Notes: generated by a model not told the origin, from the sequence alone. A stretch of DNA of 64,000 nt from Rhizophagus irregularis (GCF_026210795.1 NC_089454.1:1488001-1552000); one strand, 5' to 3'. Positions 13,135 to 26,128 are shown, counted from the stretch's first letter. Program-made: numbers and translations.

Positions 13135-13265
13135 AGCAAAATGTAGAGGGGAGAACTAGAAATATGTAATAGTTAATAGTAACGTGAAGTAAATAATAAA
13201 AATACTTTGAAAAATTTTTTTATTTTTTTGTCGCAATATTGTCGTGAAGGTAACAGGAGAGAGTC

Positions 13266-13947
13266 AGTTTTATCTTTTTACGATCACTGGCTGATGAGTT
13301 ATTTAACAAAATGTTTAACATCAGCATTATAATATTTCTTGATTTACGTTTACTGTGCCATTTAACATTTTGCTAAATTTCTCAGTACCTAGTGATTGTA
13401 AAATGACAATTAATAGCTTGTTGGAATCGCCTCATCAAGACTAATCGAATGGTGGTAGCTCGTCTCTCTGTGATCAATATTGACAGAATTACCACTTAAA
13501 ATCCATTAAATATTTTTTAATTTCAGAAATTGATCTAGTGATTGGATTTTGATGTATCTTATACCATTAGATTCGTCTCATCAAGACGAATCGAATGGTA
13601 GTAAGATCGTCTTTCTAGAATCAATATTGGCAGAGTTATTACATAAAAATCATTGATATTTTTTTAATTTCAGAAATTAATCTAGTGATTAGATTTCGAT
13701 GTATTTTATACCATTGGAGCCGTCTCATCAAGACGAATCGAATGGCGGTAAGATTATCTCTCTACGATTAATATTGGCGGAGTTACAATACAATAAAGTT
13801 TTAAGTATAATTTTAGCCAAAATTATATTAATTTTTGGCCAGAATTATGATATACTAATATAAGAAATTTTTTATATAGTCACATCTCTTTATAATCACC
13901 AAATATGAACTGTTCCAAATGTATGACTATAAAGAGAGTTAACTGTA
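13266..13947. mobile_element. Partial Tc1/mariner-type MITE that hosted LINE B
   Basis: This stretch is an inverted, diverged copy of 26210-26850 plus the end at 18150-18205. Its right end reads GAGAGTTAACTG followed by TA (13946-13947), matching the CAGTCAACTC termini of the element at 18150-27134. It contains three copies of the GATTCGTCTC hairpin module (near 13430, 13575 and 13725). LINE B inserted near its middle. The left half of the MITE is not seen beyond base 301. Confidence 0.75.
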
Positions 13948-14831
13948 CAATTTATTTCTATTAAATAAATATTTATTAACAATTCAATACAATAAAAAAT
14001 ATGTTTAAGTATTATTGTTTGCAATAAAACTTTAATTGCAGATCTGCCTAAAATCGGCACTACGTTACTAATAAAATTCAGGTTAAATTTGCCAATTTTG
14101 TGCTAGAACATAAACTTCAAAAAAGGATATTTCATAGATGACATATTGACTATAAAAAAAATCATATGATATACTGAAAAAATACTTGAAAAAAACGAAT
14201 TTGCAAAAAAAAGTTATACATTCATATGCAAAATAATGAGTTTACTATGCACGCGTGTCAGATTTACACCTTAAAATATACAAAATTTCAATATTTCATT
14301 TTACTATATTGCATTATTTACATTAAAAACCTATAATTTTTAGCTTCTAAAGTTGTTTTTAAAAGCTTTTTTGAAATATTTTTATTATTAAAAACAAGTG
14401 AAAGTTGAAGAAAACCAGTTACAGAAATATAATTATAAAATTTTTTGGCAAATATGACTTGTCATAAAATGAAAGAAAATATTGTATTTATGATATTTCT
14501 GTTTGTAAAATGGTTGAAACTTATTTCGCGCGTGAAATGCAAAAAATGCTTTTTTTTATTATCACTATTATCCCTGAATTTTATTAGTAATGCAGTGCCA
14601 ATTTTAGGCGGATCGGCAATTAATTGTTTTGTATAGCTAAATGTCTATTCTCCTCTATTTTTTTAAAATATAATAGCATATATAAAAAAAAACCGGAAAA
14701 TCATTTAAATTACAAAAATATGTATAGTTTACTTAAAATAGATCCAATTTGAATCATTTAAAATGTAAAATAATCTTGAATGTTAAAATTACAGATTGGT
14801 ATTTTTTATAATTATAAATATTTTATAATTA
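13948..14831. other. AT-rich spacer without recognised features
   Basis: I see no conserved coding frame, RNA gene or inverted-repeat boundary. The only open frame (14445-14636, 63 codons) is low-complexity and hydrophobic and is not supported as a gene. Confidence 0.5.
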
Positions 14832-15384
14832 TACAGTAGGTGATCAAAAGTATACGGACACTTTATTTTACGAAATTATGTAGATTACCATATGGTCATA
14901 TGATATGAATAACACATAATTTTGAATTTAGGATTATGATAAACAAATGCACTTAATTTTTCAGACTTTTCTTTATTAGTTAATTTTTTATCAAACATAG
15001 AATCATTTGCATTAAAGTCATCAAAAATATTAAGATTAGGAATCTGGTTTTAAATTTACTGAAAATCTCTGAACAAATATAAAAACAACTATTTACCTAC
15101 TTTCTGGTATACTTTACTATTATTTTAACTTGAAAAAAAATAATAGAGAATGCACAAAAAAAATTTTTTTCAAGAATATTATAAGAAAATTAATCAATAT
15201 AATGCATGGAAAATTAAAGTAATTACTGCCATAAATTAAATTATAAGTGTTTATATTTATATGTAATTCAATAAATGAAGATGAAATAAATATGTTTACT
15301 TTATATTTAGTTTTATTTTATATTAAATGTATGAGATTTTTTTTAATTTGAGAGGTGTTCATATACTTTTAATCGCCTACTGTA
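14832..15384. mobile_element. Tc1/mariner-type MITE
   Basis: Inverted ends of about 30 bp begin CAGTAGGTGATCAAAAGTAT on the left and CAGTAGGCGATTAAAAGTAT on the minus strand at the right. TA lies on both sides (14832-14833 and 15383-15384). The CAGTRGG...AAAAGTAT...GGACAC pattern is typical of Tc1-like termini. It is 553 bp long with no open frame, so it is non-autonomous. Confidence 0.88.
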
Positions 15385-15600
15385 AATATTTTACTACTTT
15401 TTGAAAAATTTAGCCTTAAATATATATTTAAATAATAAAAAATAGGATTAATTTTACATTCACCTCCGGTGAATTTCACCTTGATCTGCAATGCATTAAA
15501 ATTTTAAATTTACCTCGGTGAAATTCACCAGGTGATTTCATATTACACAAATGCGTAGCGCATATTTTGTTTTTTGCTTTCTTGTAGTATTATTTCCAAA

Positions 15601-15735
15601 ATGGCTGGAACTTCTTTAAGGTAAGATTTTTTTATTTTCTTATTACTTCGCTAGTTTAATGTTCTTTTTCTCTTATGCTAACTTGTTAACTTGTTTTTCA
15701 GAAAACAATTTCAAATAACTTCAAGAGGTTTAAGG
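15601..15735 (+). other. Possible captured exon pair
   Basis: ATGGCTGGAACTTC opens a short frame (MAGTSLR). It is followed by GTAAG, an AT-rich stretch ending TTTTTCAG, a second short coding segment (KQFQITSRGLR) and another GTAAG. The splice-site layout looks like a gene fragment captured by the surrounding TIR element. I do not recognise the peptide, and it may be chance. Confidence 0.3.
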
Positions 15736-16016
15736 TAAGACTCACTTTTATTGCTAGTATTTTGCTATTTTATTGTTTTCTTTATTGAAAATAATACTAA
15801 CAGTTTCTTTTATTTTCTATCATCACTTTATTCCCTTTTCATTTTCTATATCCATTTCACTCCCTTTTCATTTATTTGCTATTATTTTTTTCGCTCCTTT
15901 TGTTTTTTATTATTTCATTATTCCCTTCGCCTCCATTTTATTTTTCTATCATTCCCTTTGCTCCCATTTTGTTTTTAATTATCCTTTTCATTTATCATCG
16001 TTTCTTTCGCTCCCAT

Positions 16017-16765
16017 ATTATTTTTCATCACTCCATATCGCTCCATATCATTTTTCATCACTCCATATTGCTGATTGCTCCATATCGTTTTTTATCACTC
16101 CATATCATTCCATATCGTTTTTCATCACGCCATATCGCTCCATATCATTCTATATACTCCATATCATTTTTCATCACTCCATATTGCCCCATATCATTTT
16201 TCATTGCTCCATATTGCTCCATATCATTTTTCATCACTCCATATTGTTCCATATCGTTTTTCATCACCCATATCATTTTTCATCATTCCATATCGCTCCA
16301 TATCGTTTTTTTCATCACTCCATATCGCTCCATATCGTTTTTCATCACGCCATATCTTCCCATATCGTTCCATATTGTTTTTCATCACTCCATATCGCTC
16401 TATATCATCTTTCATCACTCCATATCGCTCCATATCGTTCCATATCATTTTTCATCACGCCATATCACTCCATATCATTCTATATACTCCATATCATTTT
16501 TCATCACTCCATATTGCTCTATATCATTTTTCATCACTCCATATCGCTCCATATCATTCCATATCATTTTTCATCACTCCATATCGTTCCATATCGTTCT
16601 ATATCGCTCCATATTATTCCATATCATTTTTCATCACTCCATATCGCTCCATGTCATCTTTCATCATTCCATATCGCTCCATATCAGTTTTCATCATTTC
16701 ATATCGCTCCATATCATTTTCCATCATCTCCATATCGTTTTTCATCACTCCATTTCGTTTTGCAA
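16017..16765. repeat. Minisatellite of 10/30-bp units (CATATCGCTC, CATATCATTT, TTCATCACTC)
   Basis: The tract is built from decamers, CATATCGCTC, CATATCATTT and TTCATCACTC, combined mostly into 20- to 30-bp units. Because 30 is a multiple of three and the words hold no stop codon on the plus strand, three plus-strand frames stay open for 284-367 codons. These frames (repeating FHHSISLHI-like words) are a by-product of the repeat and not genes. The CT-rich shoulder 15830-16016 is simpler and probably the decayed edge. Confidence 0.9.
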
Positions 16766-17291
16766 CATTCCATTTCATTTTTGTCATTTCATTTCATTTA
16801 CATCATCCCATTTCACTCCCATTTTGTTTTTCATCATCCCTTTACTCCAATTTCATTTTTCACATTGTCTTTTTAATTTCATCATCCACTTCATCCCTTT
16901 TTTACATATTCATTTCTTTTCCGTCATAAAATTATTAATTGTTAACTGAATTATAAAGGATTATATATCTTATGCATTACTATAGGGTTTAAATTAATAA
17001 AAAACTTAGATTAAATGGTTAGTGGATGGGTGTAATAGTTTAATTAAAGTTATGTATATTCTTGTAATTTAAAAAGAAACTTTTCGTTAATAAAACTTTA
17101 TAAGTTCATGCTAAATGGTCAATAGAAAAACTTTTTTACACGTTTTTATTCAAACATAAAAATTTGAAGTTACGTAATTACCGATCTTAGCAAAATTTTA
17201 ATATAATAATAAATATCACGTGATATGGTGAAATTCACCTCCCGGAGTTTTCCGGTGAATTTAACCTCCGGTGAGCGTTAAAATGATCCTA

Positions 17292-17779
17292 AAAAATAAT
17301 ACAAAATTTTAATTATGTTTGTAAACTATTAATAAATTGAATTTAATTAAAAATATTCAAATAGTATCAAAAATAATATAAAGATATAAATAACAAAAAA
17401 TTAGCAATATTTTATTTTAAATTATTTATAGTAAAATTATTTTTCAAATTAGTTTAATTTCAGTATATAAGTAAAAAAAACTTAAAATCATTTAAATTAT
17501 AAAAATATATGTAATTTATTTAAGGATTTTTTTTTTATCACAACGGCAATATATTACTAGTTCTCAAATGTCACGTGTTTAGACTATTATCATGTGATTA
17601 GTTTATCGTTATTATTATTAAAGTTAAGCAATAACTATACAAATTAATTATTAATATAATGTATTCTATTGTCATATTTTCTATTGATACATTCTTTCTA
17701 TTAATACATTTTTACTATTGATATATTCTTTCTATTCATGCATTCTAATTAATTATTCCTGAATAAGTATTACATACAG
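17292..17779. other. AT-rich spacer
   Basis: It holds short AT-rich simple tracts and several TATTCTTTCTATT-like words (17690-17740). No gene or element boundary is seen. Confidence 0.5.
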
Positions 17780-18075
17780 ATGTTAAATTTTTTATTCCTA
17801 GTTATGTACCTTGCAATTTTTTTTGATAGTGGCCAACCTTCCCACATTTTCTTGAACCTTTTAGTACTCAGTGGTCATCCTTTACCACATTTTTTCTTCA
17901 GATTTCGCAATATCAGCGTCAAAGAATCAATATTTTCTTTATCACTTATTTCATCCTTTCTTCCTGAATACAACAATATATGGTTATTCTCATAAGACAA
18001 GATGGTTTCATTATTTAAATTACTGCAATCATCTAAAAAATAAATATAAATGATTAGTAAATTATAAATCCACAT
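17780..18075 (-). pseudogene. Unidentified gene remnant (Lys/Trp-rich 3' exon)
   Basis: The minus strand encodes a stretch ending LRNLKKKCGKG, then an in-frame stop, then PLSTKRFKKMWEGWPLSKK and ITRNKKFNI. The composition suggests the 3' exon of a real but decayed gene; the CGKG...STKRFKK pattern is reminiscent of C-termini of MULE-type transposases, but this is weak. A second small minus-strand frame that could be the 5' end of the same gene lies on the far side of the insertion (27135-27222). Confidence 0.3.
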
Positions 18076-18083
18076 TTCTAATA

Positions 18084-18124
18084 CTAACTAACTAACCTAA
18101 CCTAACTCTAACCCTAACCCTAAT
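18084..18124. repeat. Interstitial telomere-like tract, left part
   Basis: CTAACTAAC grades into CTAACCCTAACCCTAA, the complement of the TTAGGG telomere repeat used by most fungi. The matching part, CCTAACCCTAACCCTAA, is at 27137-27153 on the other side of the MITE/LINE insertion. Confidence 0.75.
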
Positions 18125-18710
18125 CTGAAACCTAATCCGAAATTCAATCTACAGTCAACTCTCTTTATAGTCACACATTTGGGACAGTCCATATTTGGTG
18201 ATTATGAGCAAACAGTCTTATGACTTTATCTTTTATTATTAAATTTAAACGAAAAGTACAATAAACAAATCGAACAATATTACAAATATCAAATATAGAA
18301 AATAAACATAAAAAATAAAAAAAACTAGCTTCACGATTCATATAAGTAAAGAAATCTAAACAAAATAAAATTAAGTAAAGAAAAACTAAACTATTACAGA
18401 AACGCATACCCCATCTTTACCCGAAGGCCAGTGTGAGTCAACTATCCAGCATGTCCTAAGATCCAATCCGTTACCAAAAAGAAATCCTAAGTAGAGGCTG
18501 AACTGTTAAGCGGCGCCAAAAATCCAAATGTGAAATCCAAGATCCCCCACGGATTATAGAAGAGGAAACCCAAGAAACCCAGGAATCCAAGGAAGCTGTC
18601 GCCAAGGAAGGTGTCGAAGAGTCAAGAGAAAGGTTAGAGGAAGGTCGAAGAATAGAAGAAGGCCCAAGAGCTGACGATTTCATTTTTTTTGTAATGCCTT
18701 GAGCTAATTC

Positions 18711-21700
18711 CTAATGATGAAAGAAAATGGAGCGGCACAACCAGATTTGGACATAAAGGTCAAAATGAAAGTCGTGCAAAAGTGTATCTAAGATAGACCA
18801 TATAGCAAATAAAGAAAAATAGTTTCCAAGAAACTCTGTAAGGGATATCGGTATAAGTCCTCGTGCGAGTCGTAGGCAAGAAAGTGAAGGAGGGTCACAA
18901 TCCCAACAATCAAGAGCCATAAATTCAGCAGCAAAAGAGTCCGGTAGAGGCATTAAAGATGACGCGGAAAGGAATTTATCAAGATAATTAGTCCGAAGAG
19001 CCAACAGAAGTGTTTTAAAAGTATTTAAAGGACTAAATTCCGATAAGATATAAGGACAAGTCCACAAGTGGTCTAAAGTCTCAGGAAAAGAATTACATTG
19101 AGGACAAAGCCAACTTGGATTATAAAGATGAGGCTTTCGTCTCTGAAGAGTTGTAAGCGTTGGAAGCATATCTAATAGTAGTTTGATACAGAAACCACAA
19201 AACTCGGAACGGCCATTCCGATGAGAGACAAATTGCTTACTGTTATTGAGACAAAATTTGGTGCAAGCCCAGTCGATATCAGAAATTGAAGAAAAGGAAT
19301 TAAATCTTGGTAATATAGCAAGAGTTAAAAGACTTTTAGCGTCAAAAATATCTCTGATGAATTTCCGGATATTCATATCCACAGGTAAAGAATTAAATCG
19401 TAAAATACAAGGAGCTGACAATTCCAATGATGGACAAGAAGAAAGATGTGAGTCTGTATGAGCAGCTTTAGCTAATGCATCCACATGATTATTCAAAGGG
19501 TCGTCAGCATGAGCAGGAACCTTGATCAAAGAAACATCCAGATTCTTTTGCGACATAATAGTGCGTATGGAGGACCACAAGAGGTGATTGGATTCTTTAA
19601 GCATTCTGGGAATAAAAGGAGCATCCACATACAAAGACCATAAAGAAAGTAATTGGGCACAATCAGTGGCGACAGTAATCTTTGAATTCCGAGGAAGGGA
19701 GTCCAATCCGTGTAATAAAGCAAAAACTTCTGAACGTAGAGCAGAAGGAAAGATGGAAGAAATGATATTATAATGGGATTCCAAAATAAATCCATCAGGA
19801 TCTATAGCAGACCATGCATAAGCCATCGAAGATATTGGATGACTAGAAGGGGGAAGGAAGGAACCATCAATATAAAGTGTAGACACCGAAGAAGGAAGTT
19901 GGATATCAGAAATCCTGGGCACTTGTTCATTTATAGAAGGTAACCGATCCGGAGCAAAAAGATGGAATAGTAAAAGAGATTTGGCATAGCCTAACGAGGC
20001 AGAGAGTGAAACCGAACGAGTGTCCGCATGTATATAAGTACGAAGTTTCGTAGGATAACGGATCAAACTTGATAATGGAACATAAGAGAAACATCTTTCA
20101 GAGGGACATCGTTTAAGTAAAGTCTTAGAGGTAGAGGATCGCGGGAGAGCAGAGGCACAACCTTGACACGCATTAAAATCAGAAAGCAAGTCATCAACCG
20201 AAGACGCAATCCAATGTGAAATAAGAGCTTCATTACGTGGAGCAGGATAGGTAGTAATCACACGGCCAACAAGAAAAGAGTTAGTATTACGATTAAAAGA
20301 AATAGCCCATTGAGGGTTAAACCAATAATTTCGACTAATATCTATAAAGGAAATAGAAGCTACAGTATGAGAACTAGGAATTCTAAATTGTTGTAAAATA
20401 AAAAAGGAAGGCGAATTAGGAATAACAATAAGATTAAACAAATAATTAAACCAAGCAGGCACAGATCCTTTGTTCAATACTCGTTTAAGAAAGCGTAAAT
20501 CTTTCCACGAGAGAAGTCGAGAGCTACACGGCGTAATCAGTTGAGCAAGGAAACGAGTGCTGAAATTTTTCCGAACATTTTTCATGGAAGTAAATAAATC
20601 TTTTGGTAAAATAGACCGGAGTGGAATCGCCGGACGTAGATCTTTCCTCGGAGGTCGGAACAATAAAGACCACGTGATATTTAAACGAGAAGAGAACAAT
20701 AAAGAATTAAATAAAGAATGTGTTCGCAAAGAAAAGGTGTGGGACCATGGTTCCAGATCAATAGTAGAAGGGCAGACATCACAGTCCAAAAAACTTTGGA
20801 GATAAGTAATCATATAATTGGCAAAAAGCTTATATGAAGGGTGAGAAAAAATTCTCTGCCATGAAGCCATATGGGATGATAGAAATCTACCAAACGCTTG
20901 TTGAATAGAAAAGGGCAACAGTGTAAAAAGCGCGGAAAGAGGAGTGACTGAGGCCAAACCAGCCTTCTGACGAATAAGAGAAAGCATTGGAGAAACCATG
21001 CGATTAATGGTAAATTCTGCAAATAATGTGGTTTGTAGGCGAAATTCTAGCCTCGGAAGTAGGACAACGTTATAAAGATAAGCTATATGTTGTGCTAAAA
21101 GTTTTTTAGGACTGAGAAGAGCGGCCATGTCTTTGACCATGGAAACAGATTGGTTGTGAACAAAACGAGAAGAAGCTGAAAGATTAAACCAAACACCTAA
21201 AAAACGGAAAGATGTAGATAAGGCTAACGCCTTTAAAATAAGGGTAGGATTTAAAATTAAAGGAGAAGGAGAAAAATCAAACTCTATAGTTTAAGAAAAT
21301 TGTTTAGAAGAAAGAAGAATATATTTTGCTGAATTTGCTTGAGTATTGTTTAAAGTATAAAATTCAGCAGTAATGGAAAGGCGATCTTCAATTCCTTGTT
21401 TAGATGAAGCAATTAAAGTGGAATCATCCATAAATGTGATATGCGAAACAGGAAGATTATGTTGTTCATATTCAAATGGAGAATAATCCAATAATGCAGA
21501 AGATTTCAAAATAAAAGGATCACAAGCTTCTCGATTAAGTGTGGTAAGCAAAGGATCCAAGTAAATAACCCATAATAATGGAGAAATGATTTCACCCTGG
21601 TCAATACCAATTCTAACTCTATATCCAGAAGTATCACCATGATGGGTAATAATTTTATTATTACGTCTTGTAAAAAGGTTGATGATAAATTTAATCAATA

Positions 21701-24170
21701 AAGACGGTATATGCAGACGGATTAAAGCTAATCTGAGCATGTTTAAATCAATTGAGTCAAAGGCCTTAGAAATGTCCTGAGAAATGATCCATAATTCTTG
21801 GTCATCGCTTTTATCAAAGCGTCGTTGATGAATAATAGCATCGAGCATCTTAATAGGAATGTCAGTGGAACCGCCTGGCAATCCAGCAAAATTACCACCT
21901 TGGAGTACATGGTTGTCAGCTAGGATTTTTGAAAGACGAGTTGTAACGATCTTAACCACACATTTTCGTACAGTTTCCAACAAAGTGATAGGTCGCGTAT
22001 TTTTCAATTGGGCGTCAAATTCATGAGGTTTTGGAATGGGATAGACAAGCGCTTCACGCCAATCGGCAGGAATATCTCCATGAGTGAGGCAAGCATTTGC
22101 TAATACAAGGGACAAATTGAAAGCTTCTCCAGTTAAATGTTTGAGCATCTCATAAGAGATCTTGGAAGGACCGGAGGCTTTATTATTAGGCATAGAATTG
22201 AGAGTGTTCTTCCATTCATCGGCCAGAATAGGAGACATAACCGAGTTATATAAGGACGAATCAATATCTAGAAGAGGAGTATATGCTCGTTGCCATCGTG
22301 GAGAAAATGAATCCGTAGAAGAATACTGGACCAAAGGAGGAGTAACAACCGATTGGAAGTGTTTAATAGCAGCTTGTTTGATATCTGAAGGATCAGTAAG
22401 TAACGTGAGTTTGGAGTCAATAATAACCAAAACTCTATCAAGGACGATAGAACGATGTTCCACTGATAGGGCTGAAGAAATGAAAGAGCCCGGAGACGTA
22501 GAGAAATGTTCATCTCTAAGAGCAGTATAATATTCAATGGAATCTACACGATGCTGATGAAATTGTGTGGAAAGATAAGCTGAGACCAAAGCTTTTTGTG
22601 AACGTAAAAATTTGACAAAAGTAGTAAGTGGTGTTGTACTATAAGAAGGTATAGTATAATCTGTTAAAAGAGACTTAAGGAGGATTAATTGGGTTGGTAA
22701 AGAATTAATCATTTGTGAAGTTTGAGCAGGACGACCAGGCCTAGATGTGGTCAATTTAAACAATAATCTATCCAAGAATTTGTTGATAGCAATAAGCATG
22801 GTAAGTTCAGGAGGATATTTATTGTGATGAGTGTTGGATACATGTTGGAATGGTAGAGAATCAATGGCACCACCAAGAATAGAACGTTTAAGAGCGTGCC
22901 AAAGTTTGTCCAATGAAAGAACTGAAAGTGAAGATACTGAAGGGTGGTGTGTGGTCAAGTATAATTCAAGACGTGAGTTTACTTCATTGGAAAATTTGTC
23001 CCAAGTGTCATCTTTCAAATTTTTGTAAAGAAAGATGGTGCGTTGTTCGCTTTTTTGCTTTAATCGAGCTTTGGATAAAATAGCGAAACATGAGCTAAAA
23101 TCAAAGGCCGTTAAAAGTACACGGTGATCAGTAAATTGATTATCATTCAGCTTAGGACAAGTTTCAACTTGAGAAAAAAGACCAGGAGCAGGGAATCCAG
23201 GGGATGACCAGATATAATCAAGTCTTGAAGAACCATTCTGGTAATAAAAGGTAGGACTAGGACCTGAAGTTGATGAAATATGGGATTGATGATCCGTGAA
23301 ATATCGAGAAGAAAGTGATCGTAAAATTTTTAAATGATGATGAGGAAGATGTGAATGTGAAATTTCATCTGCATTAAAATCACCAAGGATGACTACGTGA
23401 TAGTTATTAGAACGGGCTTTATCAAGCCATAAATTAAGTTGTGCAAAAATAGCATCTCGTTCTTTATAATGAATAGAATGATAAGGAGGAATATAAACAG
23501 AGATAATAGAAATTTTTGTCTGATGAAAAAAAAGATCTAATTTTAAAAGACGACCTTTCCAGGGATCAATCTTCTGAACATGTTTATGTAAAGGATGACG
23601 AAGTAAAAAACCAACACCATCATGTGGTCGTGAATTAGAAGGGGAAGGAGCCCAATAGGACTTAAAATTATATAAGGAATGTTCATTTTGATAAATAAAT
23701 TTAGCACCAGAAGAAGTAAGGCGAGTATCGTTTAAAGATAAAACGCCAAAGGAAGAATGCAAAAAATAATTTAACAAATGCAATTGTCGGACGGGGGAAC
23801 ACAAACCATTAACATTGATTTGTCCAAAGTTAATAAGAGGAGAAGAAAAAGAAGGAGAAGAAAAATTATTAGAACTATTATTATTAAGTATCGCACTATT
23901 AGGGGGGTGAAATCTCTGTAATACACCCGATACAGATTGGTGTTCAATCATTGGAAGGGGAGGGTTTTGAGGGAGAGAAGGAGTCCAATTTTTCCATAAT
24001 CGAACCAAGTTGGGTAGAAAGATTCTTTTGTGTATTGGTGACATTAAAAATTTCCGATTGCAAACGAGAAGTGTCAGCACCGGGGGCAACATTAGTAGGT
24101 CGGGAGATAGGTAAAGGGACGTGTCTTCTTGATAGAACAGAGTTAGGATCCAGAGCTGAGAAGGAAGCAT
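18711..24170 (-). pseudogene. LINE A ORF2: endonuclease-RT-RNase H-zinc knuckle, one premature stop
   Basis: The frame runs about 1,819 codons with one TAA at 21291-21293. Domains in order: endonuclease at about residues 115-345 (INVNGL, VILGDFNADE, FTDHRVL); reverse transcriptase at about 640-960 (RPITLLE, SQDISKAFDSI, GIDQGEIISPLLW, active site FMDD); RNase H at about 1420-1545 (YIDGSF, RSEVFALLHGL, TDCAQLL, VPAHADDPLNNHVDALAK); and near 1655-1680 a knuckle CPQC...H...C. Nicking, target-primed reverse transcription and removal of the RNA strand are the known roles of these domains. The stop falls after the active-site box, between the RT core and the thumb, so the protein would be truncated unless the stop is read through. 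Everything else looks intact, which points to recent activity. Confidence 0.88.
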
Positions 24171-26128
24171 CAGGGGAAACGTCCATAAGAGATGAAGAGG
24201 TATTGGGAGGAAGATTGAATCCAGAATTCATGTCTCGGGTTGGAGCATCATCCCATCCATTATTATAAGAATGAGTATAATTTTCATGATCATCCTGAGG
24301 CGAATGCAATTCAGAGTCGCCAGGGGCGTCATAATTCATCATTGATTCCAGCTCAGATAGTCTATATTCATGAGCCGTAATAGTGTCATTCATCCAAGAG
24401 ACTGTTTCCTCTAGAGTGTGGAGGGTGGTAGCGATCTCTTTGATCTGTGCCTTTAATTCATCAATAACATGATGAGGAAGCGTAGGGGCAGGATTGTTAG
24501 ATGAAGAAGTAGGGTGTATAGAACTGATAGGATGAGGTCTGTGTGGAGGTTGAGCAGAACCAGAAGAATTATCATTGTCCCTGGAATTATTATTATTATT
24601 GTTGGTTCTGTTGTTACTTCGTGAAGTGTTGGGACGAGAAGTGTTATTAATATTGTTGTTGTTGTTGGAACGGAATGAAAAGGAATTATTATTGCGGGAT
24701 CTAGAGTTGGAACGCGATCTTGAACGGGAATTGGAATTGTCACGTGATTGGCGCGAATCCTGATGACCATGTCTAGGTCCAGCATTGAAACGAGAATAAA
24801 GCTTGTTGAGGCGATCGTCCACTTTCCGTGTGGGACGAGGATTACATACAGAGGGAGAACATCCAGGACGCCCACAAACATGGCATAAAGTTTGTGCTTC
24901 ATTGGGAGGGTGCCATGTTAATCCTTTGCCGCGAAAAGCCTCGGTCATTTCTTTGGCAGCTTCAAGAGATTTGAACGAGGAGAAATTCAAATACACATAG
25001 GGTTTAGGCTTGTATGAGCTGATAGACGAAAGGAACGTTAAGAGCGCTTAGCGTTAACTTGAGTAGCAATTTCTATCAGATCAGCTTCTTTAATATTCTT
25101 GGGGATGCCGGCAAGGATAGCAACATGTTCTCTGCGGCTATCGCGTTGGGATTTCGAATAAGATGCCGGGCAGACGCGTAAAGAATTACCAAGGCAAATG
25201 ATCGCCCAAATATCATGAAATTGGTAAAATTGCGTCCATGAGGAAAACTGGATACTGTCCTATTGCAGAATGCTTTACGAGGAGAAGCTTTGCACTTGAT
25301 TACAGTGCCATATCGGGAAAAGGCCTGACGGACTTGAGTCTCGGTAAGGAAAAGTGGGATATCAGTAACAAACAAAGACTTCGCTTCGTCATTGAGTTTG
25401 GCATCTGCAGGGGAATAATGAATAAAGGCTAAATTGAGAAGATCTGCACGTGGTGAACTGACACAATCGGTATAATCGTGCTGATCATTAAAGAAGACAA
25501 GGATCTTTTTGTTATCGCCTGATCCATCGCAGCGTGCACGGGCACCATAAGAGGAATAGCGGGAGAGTGAGCAATCCACTTCGTCACACATGGAGCGATT
25601 GGTGGTGAATTTAGTTGTGAACGCGTCAGGCGCGTCGCGTAAATATGCCGCAGCATAATAACGAGATGGAGCGGATTTTATAGCGGCAGCATTACCATCG
25701 GGGGATGGTCGTCGTTCAGGGACATCGAAGGCAACAGTTTTGCCTTTACCATTGGTGTTAGTGGGAGCATGGATAGAAGCGTCAACAGTTTCAACAGGAG
25801 TAGTAGTATCTTGAGGAGAGGTAATCACTTGGACTTTGTTGACAGGAAGACCAGAAAGAATGGTAGAAGTAAGGGTGGGAGCAGGAGCAGAGGGCGAAGT
25901 TATATCAACATTCATAGCATCATCAGTGACAATACGTGAACGTTTGTTAGGCGCACCAGCGGTAGTCGTAGGAGACAAAGGTCGGTCTCCAGAAGGAGTA
26001 GAAATAATAGGACGCGGTGGCGGCGGAATATCCGGGTTAATAACAGAAGGAGCTGGAGGTGTAGTCATAGTATAAAGCTCAGTAAAGAGGAAAGCAACTG
26101 TGGAAATATTAGTATTTTGAACGAGCAC
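23944..26128 (-). pseudogene. LINE A ORF1: RRM-like RNA-binding protein with Cys-rich knuckle
   Basis: The N-terminal frame (26128-25076) begins with a Pro/Thr-rich segment, then a region with DGNAAAIKS and RYYAAAYLRDAPD, then an RRM-like fold (SLFVTDIPLFLTETQVRQAF, SRYGTVIKCK). A frame change near 25000-25080 leads to 24996-23944. That frame starts with an RRM-like strand (YLNFSSFKSLEAAKEM), then LCHVCGRPGC...C, an Asn/Arg/Ser-rich stretch, and a coiled region. The product would bind the LINE RNA. An RRM in ORF1 is known from several LINE groups. The frame disruption means this copy probably does not make a complete ORF1 protein. The likely true start is the methionine at about 26068 rather than the first one in the frame. 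Confidence 0.75.

Larger units (their letters stand above)
318..13265 (-). mobile_element. LINE copy B (RNase H-bearing non-LTR retrotransposon), decayed and interrupted
   Basis: The element is flanked by a 16-bp direct repeat, AGTTTTATCTTTTTAC, at 302-317 and 13266-13281, which I read as the TSD. Both ends match LINE copy A: the 3' terminus on the minus strand contains GACTGTTTGC, as in copy A near 18210. Removing the internal insertions (4540-9471 and 12004-12224 with their duplications) leaves about 7.8 kb, close to the 8.0 kb of copy A. Order on the minus strand is ORF1, apurinic-type endonuclease, reverse transcriptase, RNase H, then a C-terminal Cys/His knuckle. All frames are broken. 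The clade is not assigned; RNase H plus endonuclease places it near the I/Tad group by family knowledge. Confidence 0.88.
15443..17291. mobile_element. TIR element of the TAGGAT...TCACC family carrying a minisatellite
   Basis: The left end (TAGGATTAATTTTACATTC, then ACCTCCGGTGAA) matches the complement of the right end (TAGGATCATTTTAACGCTC, then ACCGGAGG). The short hairpins GGTGAAATTCACC recur near both ends. The flanks are A-rich, so the duplication cannot be fixed. A second element with related ends is at 33802-34842. The interior carries two exon-like segments and a long minisatellite but no transposase. Confidence 0.7.

Noticed and set aside
14445-14636. Small hydrophobic open frame as a gene
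   Set aside because: Low-complexity AT-rich peptide with no splice partners or recognisable family.
16017-16765. CRISPR-like array
   Set aside because: The repeats are contiguous decamer mosaics without unique spacers, and the genome is eukaryotic.
15751-16949. Long overlapping plus-strand open frames of 284-367 codons with repeating His/Ser/Ile/Phe words
   Set aside because: They are open in three frames because the underlying 10/30-bp minisatellite lacks stop codons. The peptides only mirror the DNA repeat, and there is no domain.
18084-18124. True chromosome end
   Set aside because: The tract is short and degenerate, and unique or mobile sequence continues on both sides, so it is interstitial.
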